Shown: positions 36,333 to 53,951 of the stretch, piece by piece
How the letters are laid out: every line of letters starts with the position of its first letter
Position numbering within the stretch: the first letter of the stretch is position 1
NCBI RefSeq assembly: GCF_039523175.1
Contig: NZ_BAAAEU010000015.1
Span: 105,329-169,328 of the forward strand
From: Dokdonella_A soli
GTDB taxonomy: Bacteria; Pseudomonadota; Gammaproteobacteria; Xanthomonadales; Rhodanobacteraceae
Length of the DNA stretch: 64,000 nt
Direction of reading: 5' to 3'
Notes under the pieces: generated by a model
What the model was told of the DNA's origin: nothing
Seen by the model: only the letters and a program-made list of their open reading frames with translations
The model's database searches: none
Translations under genes and position numbers: made by a program

Positions 36333-37178
36333 TCACACGACATCTTGCCGGATGAGTGATCCCGCGGTGGCTCGCGGTCGTTCAGTGCGGTCCGGAAATC
36401 GCGCCTGCATCCAGTCGACCACGGCGGCGATCAGGCGCTGGCGATCCGGCTCGGCGTAGAACATGTGGTCGCAGTGCTCCCAGTATGCGAACTGCACGCG
36501 TGTCGATGCTGCTGCCGCGCCGTAGGTCGCGCGAAATTGGCGTGGATGCACGAAGTGCGCGGCGCCGCCGGTGTAGAGCGCAAAGATCTCGACGTCGCGT
36601 GCCACCAGGCTGGCCAGTTGAGAGCGTTCGACACCCGGCGCAGGCCAATCGCGTACGTCTTCGGCAGTCACGCCAGCTTGAGGGGGCGGCCGCAAGCGCA
36701 GGTGCCGGCGCAGCGCGGCCAGCCAGCGCGGGAACGGTTCGCGTGCCAGCCGCTTGAGTCGGCCGATGACATGCCAGGGGCCTTTGCGGGCCAGCCCATC
36801 AAGCATGAGGATGCCGCCGGCACGATGCTCGTTCAGTGCGACCTGCCAGCCCTGGTCTGCCGCGCTGCATATGCCGCCGACGACAAAGCGCTCGCAATCC
36901 GTGCGGGCCCGGATGCGATCGAAGATGCGTGCCGCTGCGCGCACGGCCGGCAGCGTGGCCAACGCCAGCGCATCGCCGACCCCGGGATGGTCGAAGCGCA
37001 GCACCGGATAGCCCTCCGCGGCAACTGCTCGTGCCAGGCGCGCGTGCAGGCGGAACGGGCCGACCCTGTGGATGAAGCCCGCATCGAACAGAACCAGTGC
37101 GGTACGCCGCCGCTGCGTGATCGGAGGCAGGTTCAGGATGCCGAACAGTCCGTCGCCGAGATCGAGAATTTCTTCCAT
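36333..37178 (-). CDS. Alpha/beta-hydrolase, resembling exosortase-A-system hydrolase 1
   Basis: The 281-residue hydrolase has RVGPFRLHARLARAVAAEGY and PVLRFDHPGVGDA, the pattern of TIGR03100-type hydrolases that accompany PEP-CTERM/exosortase A loci. The nucleophile elbow reads GGICSAADQG, so the candidate nucleophile is Cys104 and not Ser. A His in YWEHCDHMFYAEPDRQ near residue 245 completes the site. It starts two bases after the stop of the paired hydrolase and ends the assembly-line operon. I infer a release, editing or acyl-transfer role because neither NRPS gene has a thioesterase. Confidence 0.8.
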   Translation of the reverse strand: MEEILDLGDGLFGILNLPPITQRRRTALVLFDAGFIHRVGPFRLHARLARAVAAEGYPVLRFDHPGVGDALALATLPAVRAAARIFDRIRARTDCERFVVGGICSAADQGWQVALNEHRAGGILMLDGLARKGPWHVIGRLKRLAREPFPRWLAALRRHLRLRPPPQAGVTAEDVRDWPAPGVERSQLASLVARDVEIFALYTGGAAHFVHPRQFRATYGAAAASTRVQFAYWEHCDHMFYAEPDRQRLIAAVVDWMQARFPDRTERPRATAGSLIRQDVV

Positions 37179-37180
37179 GC

Positions 37181-37950
37181 TCAGTGAGTGTCCAGGAGGG
37201 CTGCCAGGCGCCCGGCCACTTCCTGCACCGGTCGCACGGGCTGGAGGTACATTTCCAGCTGGTCGGCCCATTCGGTCAGCGCTGGCGCCAGTTCGAGTGC
37301 GGTCACTGTGGGTGGCGCCGCTGCGGCGGCGGCATCGCGGTCGCACACTGCCAACGGAACCGGCGGCGCGCCGGATAGCGGATCGGGCGCCTCGCGAAGG
37401 CCGACGAGCAGGGCATCGCTGCACGGAAATCCCATCAGGCTGTCGGGATAGTCGATCTGCCGCGCCTCGGCTCGGAGTGCGTAGCGTCGGGTCGAGCGCC
37501 GCTCATCCGCGTCCCGCTGCCGCAACCCGGCCAGGTAGGCACGACCGTCGCGGATCGGTTGCCACAGCCAGAGCGCCTGGGCCTGCGCGGCGATGCGCAC
37601 GGCCGGGAACACGCCGGCGCGGATGCCGAGCACGATCACCGGAGCGTCGCCGATGCGGCCACGCAGTATCTCCAGCGCGCGCGCGGCATCGCTGGCCGCA
37701 CCGTCGAGGTCAAACTCCGCATCGGAACCTCCCGAATCGCCGGTGCCGTAATAGTCGAACCGCAACACCGCCACGCCATGGCTGGCGAGCGCATCACCCA
37801 GCAGCGCGAACAGGCGATAGCTGCGCACGTGCTCGTGAAGGATCGGGGCACACATCAGCACGCCAGCGCGCGGGCGTCCCTCGGGCGAATGCAGCACCGA
37901 GAAAAGTCGCCGCCCATCCGCCTCGAGCATCTGCGGTTGCAGCGGCGGAT

Positions 37951-37954
<4 letters not shown>
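37181..37954 (-). CDS. Alpha/beta-hydrolase, resembling exosortase-A-system hydrolase 2
   Basis: The 257-residue protein has an alpha/beta-hydrolase N-terminal half with GVLMCAPILHEHVRSYRLF, VLRFDYYGTGDSGGSD and an elbow at VIVLGIRAGVFPAVR. The nucleophile position is Arg112, so it probably does not hydrolyse by the classical mechanism. The same Ser-less elbow is, as I recall, typical of hydrolase 2 (TIGR03101) in exosortase A loci. Its ATG overlaps the NRPS stop codon (ATGA), implying translational coupling. Possible roles are scaffold, acyl-binding partner or acyltransferase; this is inference. Confidence 0.8.
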
Positions 37955-44324
<6,370 letters not shown>

Positions 44325-44328
<4 letters not shown>

Positions 44329-47300
44329 GCGTCGATCCTTCTGTACTTGCCCGGTGCGTCCGGATTCGGCACGAACCAGGCCGGGTTGCCATCCGCATCC
44401 TTGCCCAGCCGTGCACCGGGCAGCGGCGGCTTCGCCGCATCGAACGCGCGGCTTTGCGCGATCGCCCGGCGCGGCAGGAATTCGGCCTCCTGCAGTTCCG
44501 CGATCGACTCCTTGAACGCCTGCGCGATCGCGGTGAAGTCGGACTCGCTGTGCATGGTCGTGAAGAAGCACGGGAAATTGTCGAGGATGTGGATGCCGCG
44601 GCTGCGCATCATCGCGAACAGCAGATCCTGCAGCGGATGGTCTTCGCTGAAAGCGATCTTCCAGATCGAGGCGAAGTGCGCGATCGTGACCGGTGCACCG
44701 ACCTCTGCGCAGTGCGCGTTCAATTCAGCCGCCAGCTTCGCCGTGCGCGTGTTGAGCCGCTCCTGCAGCGCCGGGCCTTCGTGCTTGAGGTGGCCGAGCA
44801 CCGCCTTCGCTGCGGCCAGCGCGAGCGGATGGCGCACGAAGGTGCCCGCGAAATACGTCACGCCGACGGTCGGGTGTGAATCATCGCCGAACTGCCATTG
44901 GCCGCCGTCGAGCGCGTCCATGTAGTCGCGCTTGCCGGCGATCACGCCGATCGGGAAGCCGCCGCCGACGACCTTGCCGTATGAGGCGAGGTCGGCGTCG
45001 ACGCCGAGCACGTGCTGCGCGCCGCGCGGATGCGCGCGAAAGCCGGTCACGACCTCGTCGAAGATCAGCAGCGCGCCGGCCTCGCGTGTGATCTCGCGCA
45101 GCTCGTGCAGGAACTCGCGCGGCTGGAAGTCCGGACGCCGGCTCTGCACCGGCTCGACCAGAACCGCGGCGATCTCGTGCGCGCGCTCGCGGATGATCGC
45201 CAGCGTCTCCGGTGTGCCGTAATCGAGCACCAGCACGTTCTCGGCGGTGTTGCGCAGGATGCCCGGCGCGGCTGGCACCGAGCGCAGCTTCTTCGTGCCG
45301 CGCACGATGACCTCGTCGAAGATGCCGTGATAGGCGCCGCTGAAGATCACCAGCGTGCTGCGCCCGGTCACGGTGCGCGCGATGCGGATCGTGCCCATGA
45401 CCGCCTCGGAGCCGGTGTTGCACAGGCCGGCACGATCGAAGCCGGTGACCTCGCAGATCAGCCGGGCGACTTCACCGGCGAGCGGATGCTGCGGGCCGAT
45501 CTCGTAGCCGAGATCGAGTTGCCGACGCACCGCGTCGAGCACGAAATCCGGTTGCCAGCCGAACAGGTTCATGCCGAAGCCGCTCAGCGCGTCGACGTAT
45601 TCGTTGCCGTCCAGATCCCACAGGTGAGCACCCTTCGAACGCCCGATCACGATCTGGTAGATGATCTCCTTGAGCAGCGGGCGAAAACCGTTGACCACGC
45701 GCGGGTCGGCCAGATGTGGACGATGCTCGCTGGTGTAGTCCTTCGACTTCTGCGTACGAGCAATGTAGCGGCGCATGAACGCATCGAGGCGCGCGCGCTG
45801 GCGGTCGGTGAGATCGGTCTTCGTCGAATGGATGCGCGCGATCGCGCCGAACGCCTTCTTCACGTCGTAGGTCGTGTGCGCAAGCGCGGCCTCGTCGTCC
45901 TGCGCCGGCGCGGGCGTCGCAATCGGCAGCGCCGCGGCGATCGGTGCAGCGGGCGCAACCGGCACCCCCACAGGTGCGGGCGTGATCGCCGGTCCCGCAC
46001 CGCCGAGTAGCGCGAGTTGCTGCTGCATGATCAGCATCTGCTGCTGGATCACCTGCTGCACGAGTCCGCCCGGCACGGCGACCGGCAGGATGGCGGAGGG
46101 CATTGCGGGTGCCGTCGGCGCGGCGGCAGACGCGGCGGACGGCGGTGCGTCCGGCGGCAGTTCGCGGTCGATATGCATGGCAAGGCCCTCCAGGGAAGAC
46201 AGGTCTTCCATCAACTGGCGGAACGTGAGCTTGAGGCCGAATGATTTCGATAGTTGTAGCGCGACCTGGGTCAGCGCCAGCGAATCCAGGCCGAGTTCGA
46301 TGAAGTTCGCGGCCGGATCCGCATCACCGACTTCGACACCGGCCACATCCTCGATGAGGTTCTTGAGTTGCGCGAGCAGGCGCGGCCGGCGGTCGGCGGC
46401 GTTGGCGGAAGGCGATGCAGCAGGCGCAGCAGGGGCCATCGGCAGCTCCGGGATCGGCGGTGGCACAAACGTCGGCAGGGGTACCGGAAGCGTCGCCGTG
46501 GGTGTTGCCTCGACCCAGTGGCGTTTGCGTTCGAACGGATAGGTCGGCAGGCGCACACGCCGCTTGTGCGCACGCCGGTCGAGCGGACCGAAATCGAACG
46601 ACGCGCCGGCGCACCAGAGCTGTCCGGCCGCACCAAGCCAGGCGCAGCGTTCACCCACCGATGTGTCGGCGAGCGACGCGATCGCGTGGCGCGGCCGTGT
46701 CCCCTGCTGGCGCGCGAGCGTGGCCAGCGTCGCACGCGGCCCGACTTCGAGCAAGATGCTGCCGGCGTCGCGTTCGAGCAGCGTCGCCAGCGCGCGCGCG
46801 AAGCGCACGGTGCCGCGCAGGTGCCGCGTCCAGTAATCCGGCGAGGTCGCCTCGGCGGCTTCCAGCAGCGCGCCGGTCAAGGTCGAGGCGATCGGGATCG
46901 AGGGCGCGGCCAGCGCGACACGCGCAACCTCGGCGCGGAACGGCGCAAGCACCGGCTCCATCATCGATGAATGAAATGCATGCGAGGTGCGCAGCGGGCG
47001 GCAGGCGATCCCGTCGGCCTCGAGTGCGATGCGGAAGGTCTCGATGTCGGCGATCTCGCCGGCGACGACGCAGGCGCCCGGCGCGTTCTCGGCAGCGAGC
47101 GCGAGCGAGGCCGGCAGGCGCGCGCCGAGCCGTTCGGCATCGAGGCGTACCGACAGCATCGCGCCCGGCGGCAGTGCTTGCATCAGCTGGCCGCGTCGTG
47201 CGACCAGGCGCAGCGCATCGTCGAGCCCCATGACGCCGGCCAGCACCGCGGCAACGAACTCGCCGACGCTGTGCCCGATCAGCGCGGCGGGACGGATGCC

Positions 47301-50300
47301 GGCAGCGATCCAGAGTTGGGCGAGCGCGTACTCGATCGCGAACGTGGCCGGCTGGGTCAGCGCGGTCTCGCGCAGCTCATCGGTAGTGTCGGCGAACAGG
47401 CGTTCGCGCAGATCGAAGCCGAGCTCGCCGGCGAGGATTTCCGCGCAGGCGTCGAGCGCGTTGCGGAACACCGGCTCGCTCGCGTGCAACGCACGGCCCA
47501 TGCCGGCGTACTGCGCGCCTTGGCCGGGGAACATGAACACGACGCCGGCGGCCTGTGCCTCGGTCGCGCGCAACGTCGGGCCGGCCTCGCCGAGCTGGCG
47601 GATCGCGTCCTCGACATCGGCGGCGACGATCGCGGTGCGCTGTGCGAACGCCTTGCGTCCGTGCGCGAGCGTCCATGCGACGTCGGCAAGATTGATGCCC
47701 GGCTCTGCGGCGAGGTGCGCGCCGAGCCGTTGCGCGGCTGCCGCGAGTGCCCGCGGCGTGCGCGCGGACAGCGGCAGCAGCTGCGGTCCCGCGGCCGGTT
47801 CGGAGACAACGCTTGATGGCGCCTGCTCGAGGATCACGTGCGCGTTGGTGCCACCAACGCCGAACGAGCTGACGCCGGCACGCAGCGGACCCGTGTCGTC
47901 GCGCCACTCGCGCAGCTCGCGGTTGACCACGAACGGCGAATGCGCGAAATCGATCACCGGATTGGTCGCGCCGACGTGCAGTGTCGGCGGTAGTCGGCGC
48001 TCGGCCAGCGCGAACGCGGTCTTGATCACGCCGGCGGCGCCGGCCGCAATGACGAGATGGCCGACGTTGCTCTTCAGCGAGCCGATCGCGCAGAAGCCCG
48101 TCGCGTTCGTGCTGCGCCGGAACGCCGTAGTCAGACCCTCGATCTCGATCGGGTCGCCGAGCGGTGTCGCGGTGCCGTGCGCTTCGACGTACGAGATCGA
48201 GCGCGCATCGACGCCGGCCGCATCGAGTGCCATTGCGATCACCGCGGCCTGACCGGCGCTGCTCGGCGCGGTGAAACTCGCCTTGACGCCGCCGTCGTTG
48301 TTGACCGCACCGCCGCGGACCACCGCGTAGACCGGGTCGCCATCGGCGAGCGCATCGGCGAGGCGCTTCAGCAGCACGACCGCGGCGCCGTCGCTGAACA
48401 GCGTGCCCTGCGCGTCCGCGGCGAACGCGCGCGTATGCCCGTCCGGCGACAGCATCGCGCCGTCCTGGTAGAGATAACCGCTGCGCGGCGGACAGGTCAG
48501 CGAAGCGCCGCCGGCCAGCGCCATCGCGCACTGGCCCGCACGCAGCGCGTCGGCGGCTTGGCAGATCGCGACCAGCGAGGTCGAGCACGCGGTGTGCACG
48601 CTGATCGCGGGACCGGTCAGGTTCAGCTTGTGCGCGACGCGCGTCGCGATGTAGTCCTTCTCGTTGCCCAGCATGACCTGGAATTCGCCGAGCTTCTCGA
48701 CGAGTTCCGGATGCTGGCTGACATGGCGCTGCCAGTACGTCGCGTTGTACATGCCGGCGAATACGCCGACCGGCTCCGCGTGGGCATCCGGCACGTGGCC
48801 GGCGCGCTCGAGGCATTCCCAGCACAGCTCGAGGAAGATCCGCTGCTGCGGATCCATCAGGTCCGCTTCGCGCGGCGTGATGCCGAAGAACGCGGCATCG
48901 AAGTCCTCGACGCCGTCGAGCACGCCGCGCGCGCGCACATAGGCCGGATCGTCGCGCAGCTCGCGCGGCACGCCGGGATCGATCTGGTCGGGCGCGAAGA
49001 ACGTGATCGATTCCTGGCCGTCGCAGAGGTTGCGCCAGAATGTCTCGACGTCAGCTGCGCCAGGGAAACGGCCGGCCATCGCGATGATCGCGATCGGTTC
49101 GGCCGTATCGGCGCGCCCGCGCCGGGCCAGGCGCGAGTCGGCGACAGTGCGATCTGCGCCGTGTTCGAGCGTCATCGCGATCGCGGACGGTGTCGGCGCA
49201 CGGAAGAAGTCGGTGATCGACAGGGCCTCGCGTTGCGCATCCAGCGCGGCGACGGCCTTGACCGCCAGCAGCGAGTTGCCGCCGAGATCGAAGAAGTTGT
49301 CATCGCGACCGACGCGATCGACGCCGACCAGATCGGCGAACAGCGCGCAGATACGCGACTCGGTCGCGCCGACGGGCGCCGCATACGCGACGCCGAGTTC
49401 AGGGCGCTGCGTATCCGGCACCGGCAGCGCGCGCCGGTCGAGCTTGCCGTTCGCGGTCACCGGCAGGGCATCGAGGCGCATGTACAGCGCGGGCACCATG
49501 AACTCCGGCAGCGTGCGCGCGAGCGCCGTGCGCAACGCGGCCGGCGCGACCGAGGCGTCCTCGACGTAGTAGGCGACCAGGCGCTTGTGGTCCGGTCGGT
49601 CTTCGCGTACGACGACGGCCGCCGCGCGCACGGCCGGATGGTTCTTCAGCGCGGCTTCGATCTCGCCGGTCTCGATGCGATAGCCGCGGATCTTGATCTG
49701 GCCGTCGGCGCGGCCGAGAAACTCGATGACACCCTCGGGCAGCCAGCGCACCCGATCGCCGGTGCGGTAGAGCCGCGCGCCGGGTGTGCCGAACGGATCC
49801 GGCACGAAGCGCTCGGCCGTCAATTCCGGGCGGTTGAGATAGCCACGCGCGACACCAGCGCCACCGATATGCAGTTCGCCGATCACGCCGGTCGGCACCG
49901 GTTCGCCGCGTGCGTTGAGCACGTACAGCGTGGTATCGGCAATCGGCCGGCCGATCGGGATCGTGCGCGCATCGGCCGGGAGATCACGCGGAATCGCGTA
50001 GGTCGCCGCGAATGTCGTGCATTCGGTCGGGCCATAGCCGTTGATGATCATGGTGCCGGGCAGCGCGGCCAGCGTCTTGCGCACGTGCGGTACGGACAGC
50101 GCCTCGCCGCCGATCAGGAGCTGCTCGAGACCGGCGAGGTGGCGCGGGTCCTCGTCGACGATCGCATTGAACAGCGCCGCGGTCAGCCACGCGATGCGCA
50201 CCTGCGCGCGCGCGATCGTCGCGGCGAGTCCGCGTCCGCTCGGTATGCGCTCGGCATGGATCACCACCGTGCCACCGTTCAGCAACGCGCCCCAGATCTC

Positions 50301-51548
50301 CAAGGTCGACGCATCGAAGCCGAGGGGCGCCGCGTGCAGCACGCACGGCGCATCGCCGAACGCGACGTAGTCGACCTCGCGCACGAGACGAATGATCGAG
50401 CGGTGCGCGATCTCGACGCCCTTCGGCGTGCCGGTCGAGCCGGAGGTGTACATCACATAGGCGAGTGCGTCGCCGTCGAGCGCGGGCGCGTCGAAGCCGG
50501 ACGCGCCCGCCTCGAGATCCTCGATCGCCACGACGTGCGCGCCGCTGCCCGGCAGCTCAGGCGCGTCGCCGCGCTGCGCGATCGCGAGCTTCGCACGTGC
50601 GTCGGTGATCGTGAACGCGAGCCGCTCCGGCGGATGGGCGAGGTCGAGCGGCAGGTAGGCGGCACCGGCCTTGAGGATGCCGAGCACGGCGACGATCGCC
50701 GCGATCGAGCGGTCCAGCAGCAGTGCGACCGCATCGCCGGGCGCGACGCCGGCCGCAATCAGCGCGGCAGCGACGCGGTCCGAGCGTGCGTCAAGTTCGC
50801 GATAGCCGATGCGTGCATCACCGTCGACGAGTGCGGTGCGCTCGGGATGTTGCCGCGCGACCGCGCCGAACAGGGCGTGCACGGTGTCGCCGGGATGACG
50901 CACGACCGCGGTCGCGTTCCAGTTGACGAGCAGCCGCCGTGTTTCATCGACACTGAGCGCGGACACGTCCTCGAGGCGTTGCGCAGTCGCAAGTCCACGC
51001 ATGACGTTGCCGAGCGCACCGGCGAGCAAGTCGACCGTGGCCGCATCGAACGGCGGATCGCGGAAGCGCGCATTGAGATGCGTACCGTCAAACCACCAGG
51101 CGGTCGATGTCGATGCGAGCGCTGCCTCCGCAGTCGCGGCATCCTCAGTCCAGACGCCCATCGCGCTGGCTGCCGCGGGCATTGCCGCCGCGGGCGTGTC
51201 ATGCGTTGGCGTAGCGACCACGGTGGCGCGCAGCCAGGCCTCGAGCTCGGCGCTTGCCGGGATCGTGTACGCGCACGCGCGCGCCGCCGGCGCGGCGCCT
51301 AGCGTGACTTGCGCATTGCCGGTCAGTCGCGCATCCACTAGCGCCAATGCTGCCCGGCAAAGGTCATCAAACGGGACGGCCAGCCGTTGTGCGCGTGCTC
51401 GCAGCGCGACGACGATCGCCGTGTCGACCGGCAAGTCGGTGGTACGCGCAGCGACATCATTTTCCGCACGCGCCGCGCGCACCAGCACATCGGGCAGTGC
51501 CACATGGCCCGTCGCTTGATCCTGCTGGTCCGGCTGACGCTGGATCAT
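44325..51548 (-). CDS. Hybrid NRPS-PKS with aminotransferase, A-T-KS-AT-ACP-AMT
   Basis: In the 2407-residue megasynthase, residues 1-200 are a remnant like the end of a C domain with no HHxxxDG. The A domain spans about 220-710 (YTSGSTGTPKG 367-377, GYGPTE 504-509, Lys702). The carrier Ser is 759. KS covers about 815-1240 (Cys988 in HTACSTS, His1124, His1164). AT is about 1335-1630 (Ser1427 in GHSVGE; HAFH 1523-1526, malonyl type). ACP Ser is 1756. A Gln-rich linker precedes a class III aminotransferase, about 1950-2360, with PLP Lys2192 in SYGKVVGGG. No KR, DH or ER is present. The A pocket reads D-A-L-W-I-G-G-T-F, near the valine code. KS-AT-ACP-AMT is the MycA/ItuA order that makes beta-amino acids. 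Confidence 0.95.
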
Positions 51549-51995
51549 CGTTCGCTTCGCTGCTCCGCCCGGCTAAGTGCGCAGCGTGCGCCCCCTGTCA
51601 TGACGACCGTTTACGCCCTGCGCTCCGCAGATGTAACGACGGGAAGCTCTCGCAATTCCTGCCGGGACCGATACGGGTCCGGGCTGGTGAAAATGCGACG
51701 AAATTCTCGCATTTCTCGCTCGGGAATGCGCGTATTCATCCGATATCTCGTATCTCAGTGTGGCCGAGGCTGAATCAGCCGGGCTGTTTCCGGTGCAGAA
51801 GGCAGCACCAGAGTCGCGACTCGCGCGACGCCGCACTGCGGACCGGGTGCGGATCCCGTGCCAGCAGGTGCCGGATCCAGCAGGTTGATCGACGCGGTGA
51901 CGGGACGTTTGCGCTCCCGTCGTTTCCGGACCATGCTGCGAATTGCGTCGGGTGATACCGATATTGCAGCAGTAGTTGCTGCATGCGGAGCGATC
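51549..51995. other. Divergent regulatory region upstream of the assembly line
   Basis: The 447 bp between the megasynthase start and the first methyltransferase holds no convincing gene; short frames here lack ribosome sites and homology. It is locally AT-richer around 51690-51760, includes the inverted repeat listed at 51691, and contains ATATCTCGTATCTC-like short repeats near 51742-51756. GGAG precedes the methyltransferase ATG by six bases. Promoters for both directions should lie here. Confidence 0.5.
51691..51714. promoter_or_regulatory. Candidate operator: 8-bp inverted repeat
   Basis: AAATGCGA and TCGCATTT form a perfect inverted repeat with an 8-base spacer, giving a two-turn, dimer-sized site. 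It lies 143 bp upstream of the megasynthase start and 282 bp from the methyltransferase start. No regulator gene for it is recognisable nearby. Confidence 0.4.
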
Positions 51996-52805
51996 ATGCC
52001 GGCCGCAGCGATGGCAATGGCAAGGCGGGGGCTGAGGCCGCTCATGCCACGTTTCCTGGTCGAGCACGTCGGCCAGCGCCGGTTCTTTGCGGCGCGCGGC
52101 TGGCAGAACCTGCATTGGGGCGTTTTCGATTCGTTCGCAAGCGCGCAGACCTTTGCAGCGAGGTTCGGTGCGGATACGCGCTACCGGACCGACCACGAAG
52201 TCGGCCTGCAACAGCACCTGACGATCAAGTCGCACGACTACCCGATCCTGTACTGGCTGACCCGGTTGCTGCCGACATTGGGTGACGGCCGCTTTATCGA
52301 TTTCGGTGGCAGCGTCGGTGCCTCCTATTACGCATATCGTGATCGCCTGCCGCTGCCACGCGGCATGGTCTGGACGGTTTGCGAGCTGCCCGAGGTCGTC
52401 GCACTGGGGCGCCTCTTTGCAGAGAAGCGGGCGGCGCCCGCCCTGAGTTTCACTGACCGCGTCGAAGTACTCGACGGCGCCGAACTCCTGTTCACGGCGG
52501 GATGCCTGCAATTTGTCGAGCAGCCGTTGGCTGCGATCCTCGGCGCGCTCGACAGGATGCCGCGCCATGTCCTGATCAACCGTCTGTGCCTGACCGGTGG
52601 AACGCCGTACGTGACGTTGCACAACACGGGCTTCTCGGTCAGTCCATGCCGGGTCGACAGCATCGCCGCGTTTGTCGCGAGTCTGGTAAATCTCGGCTAT
52701 GTGCTGGAGGACTCGTGGCACTGCCTGGAGAGTTCCCTCTACGTTCCGTTGCATCCCGAATGCACACTGCAGCATTTCCTGGGGTTCTATTTTCGCGATG
52801 CCTGA
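51996..52805 (+). CDS. TIGR04325-family putative methyltransferase, copy 1
   Basis: This 269-residue protein has the family's order: HWGVFDSFASAQTFAARFG, SHDYPILYWLTRLL, a glycine-rich SAM-type motif FIDFGGSVGASYYAY (about 100-115), WTVCELPEVVALGRLFAE, then CLQFVEQPLAAIL and the terminal LQHFLGFYFRDA. TIGR04325 proteins are putative methyltransferases first noted in Leptospira surface-glycan loci; substrates are unknown. The start was set at ATG 51996, which has GGAG six bases upstream and matches the length of copies 2 and 3; a GTG at 51858 would add 46 residues. It converges on the oxygenase at 52854-53777. Confidence 0.85.
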   Translation: MPAAAMAMARRGLRPLMPRFLVEHVGQRRFFAARGWQNLHWGVFDSFASAQTFAARFGADTRYRTDHEVGLQQHLTIKSHDYPILYWLTRLLPTLGDGRFIDFGGSVGASYYAYRDRLPLPRGMVWTVCELPEVVALGRLFAEKRAAPALSFTDRVEVLDGAELLFTAGCLQFVEQPLAAILGALDRMPRHVLINRLCLTGGTPYVTLHNTGFSVSPCRVDSIAAFVASLVNLGYVLEDSWHCLESSLYVPLHPECTLQHFLGFYFRDA

Positions 52806-52853
52806 GCGTTGGTGCCGTTTGCGCATGCACCTCCGCGTGTCCGCGGTGCCCGG

Positions 52854-53777
52854 TCAGTACACGTCCGCGAACGCGTACGGCGCGCTGTCCGGACGGATCG
52901 TACGGCCTGCAAGGTGCCGCGCCAGTTGCGCCGAGTTCGACGCGAAGCGCCAGCCGCCGTGAACCAGCGCGTCGAGTCCCTTGTTCTGGCCGACCGGCGG
53001 CGGCGTGATGCCGAGACTGCGCATGCGGTCGTGCGCCTTGTGCAACAGACTGTCGCGCCGCGTCGCGTCGGTATAGTAGGTGAAGCTGACCGTGATCGAG
53101 GGTTCGCTGCCGTTCTCGACCATGTGCGGACTGGTCGACGGCATGTAGGCGCCCTGGCCCGGCTCCAGGTGGAACACGTGCGCGCGCTCGCGCAGCTCGT
53201 CGCGCCAGACCAGCAGGTCGCGTTCGTGGCGCGCATGAAAGCGATCGCGCGCCTGCTCGCTCGCCGCGACCGTGTCGCGATGGTCCCAGACATAAAGTGT
53301 CTTGCGCCCGCGGATCTGCAGGATGAAGTTGTGCTCCTTGTCGAAATGGAACGGAGTGACCGTGTTCGGCGAGGTCACGAAGATCCAGCCGCCGCGATAG
53401 CACATACCCGGATCGCTGCGATCGACCCCGACCTTCAATTCGTCGAGTACTTCGTCGACCAGGGTGCGATAGGTCGGGTCGGACTGCACGTTGAGCAGGG
53501 ACATCCATGCCTTGGCATCACGGATCTGCTGCAGGGTTTCCGCGGCTGACTTCCGGTTCGGATGCAGACGCGGCGCGGTGTTGAACGGTGTGCCAGCCAC
53601 CGCTTCATTGCTGTGCGTGCGCACGCGACCGTCGATCTCGAGGCGTTTGCCGAGTTCGATCAATTGGTCCGGTTGCAGCAGTGGGTGCTCCATCAGCCGG
53701 TGCTGCACGGCCTGGATGCGCCACGGATCGAAAGCGCTCCAGTCGACGTCGACGAGGCGGGTTGCGTGGGCACTCAT
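52854..53777 (-). CDS. JmjC/cupin-type Fe(II) oxygenase, copy 1
   Basis: The 307-residue protein has a cupin_8/JmjC-like core: GGWIFVTSPNTVTPFHFDKE with metal ligands His144 and Asp146 (HxD), FILQIRGRKTLYVWD, and GAYMPSTSPHMVEN with His218 as the third ligand. The facial triad is intact, so a 2-oxoglutarate-dependent hydroxylase or demethylase-type activity is plausible. The start MSAHATRLVDVDWSAFDPWR has AAGGGGGA upstream. It has a same-length paralogue at 54834-55757 in the same relation to a methyltransferase gene. Substrate unknown; the nearby assembly line suggests beta-hydroxylation or similar tailoring, which is inference. Confidence 0.83.
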   Translation of the reverse strand: MSAHATRLVDVDWSAFDPWRIQAVQHRLMEHPLLQPDQLIELGKRLEIDGRVRTHSNEAVAGTPFNTAPRLHPNRKSAAETLQQIRDAKAWMSLLNVQSDPTYRTLVDEVLDELKVGVDRSDPGMCYRGGWIFVTSPNTVTPFHFDKEHNFILQIRGRKTLYVWDHRDTVAASEQARDRFHARHERDLLVWRDELRERAHVFHLEPGQGAYMPSTSPHMVENGSEPSITVSFTYYTDATRRDSLLHKAHDRMRSLGITPPPVGQNKGLDALVHGGWRFASNSAQLARHLAGRTIRPDSAPYAFADVY

Positions 53778-53951
53778 GATCGCATCGTTCCCCCTTGCGT
53801 ATGAGTCCGCTCTAGTGTCCACTGCCGAGTCGTCGGGGACAAGTCCGGGCATGCCGGCATCCGGGGTCCGCGCACGCATGGGTGCGTCCAGTGGGACACG
53901 TCGCGATGACACGCGCGCGGCGGCGACGATGTGATTCAGCGAGGAGGGGCG

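Noticed and set aside
48057..51302. Long open frame (1081 codons) on the plus strand opposite the KS and A domains
   Set aside because: Same reason: antisense shadow of conserved catalytic sequence, without recognisable motifs or ribosome site.
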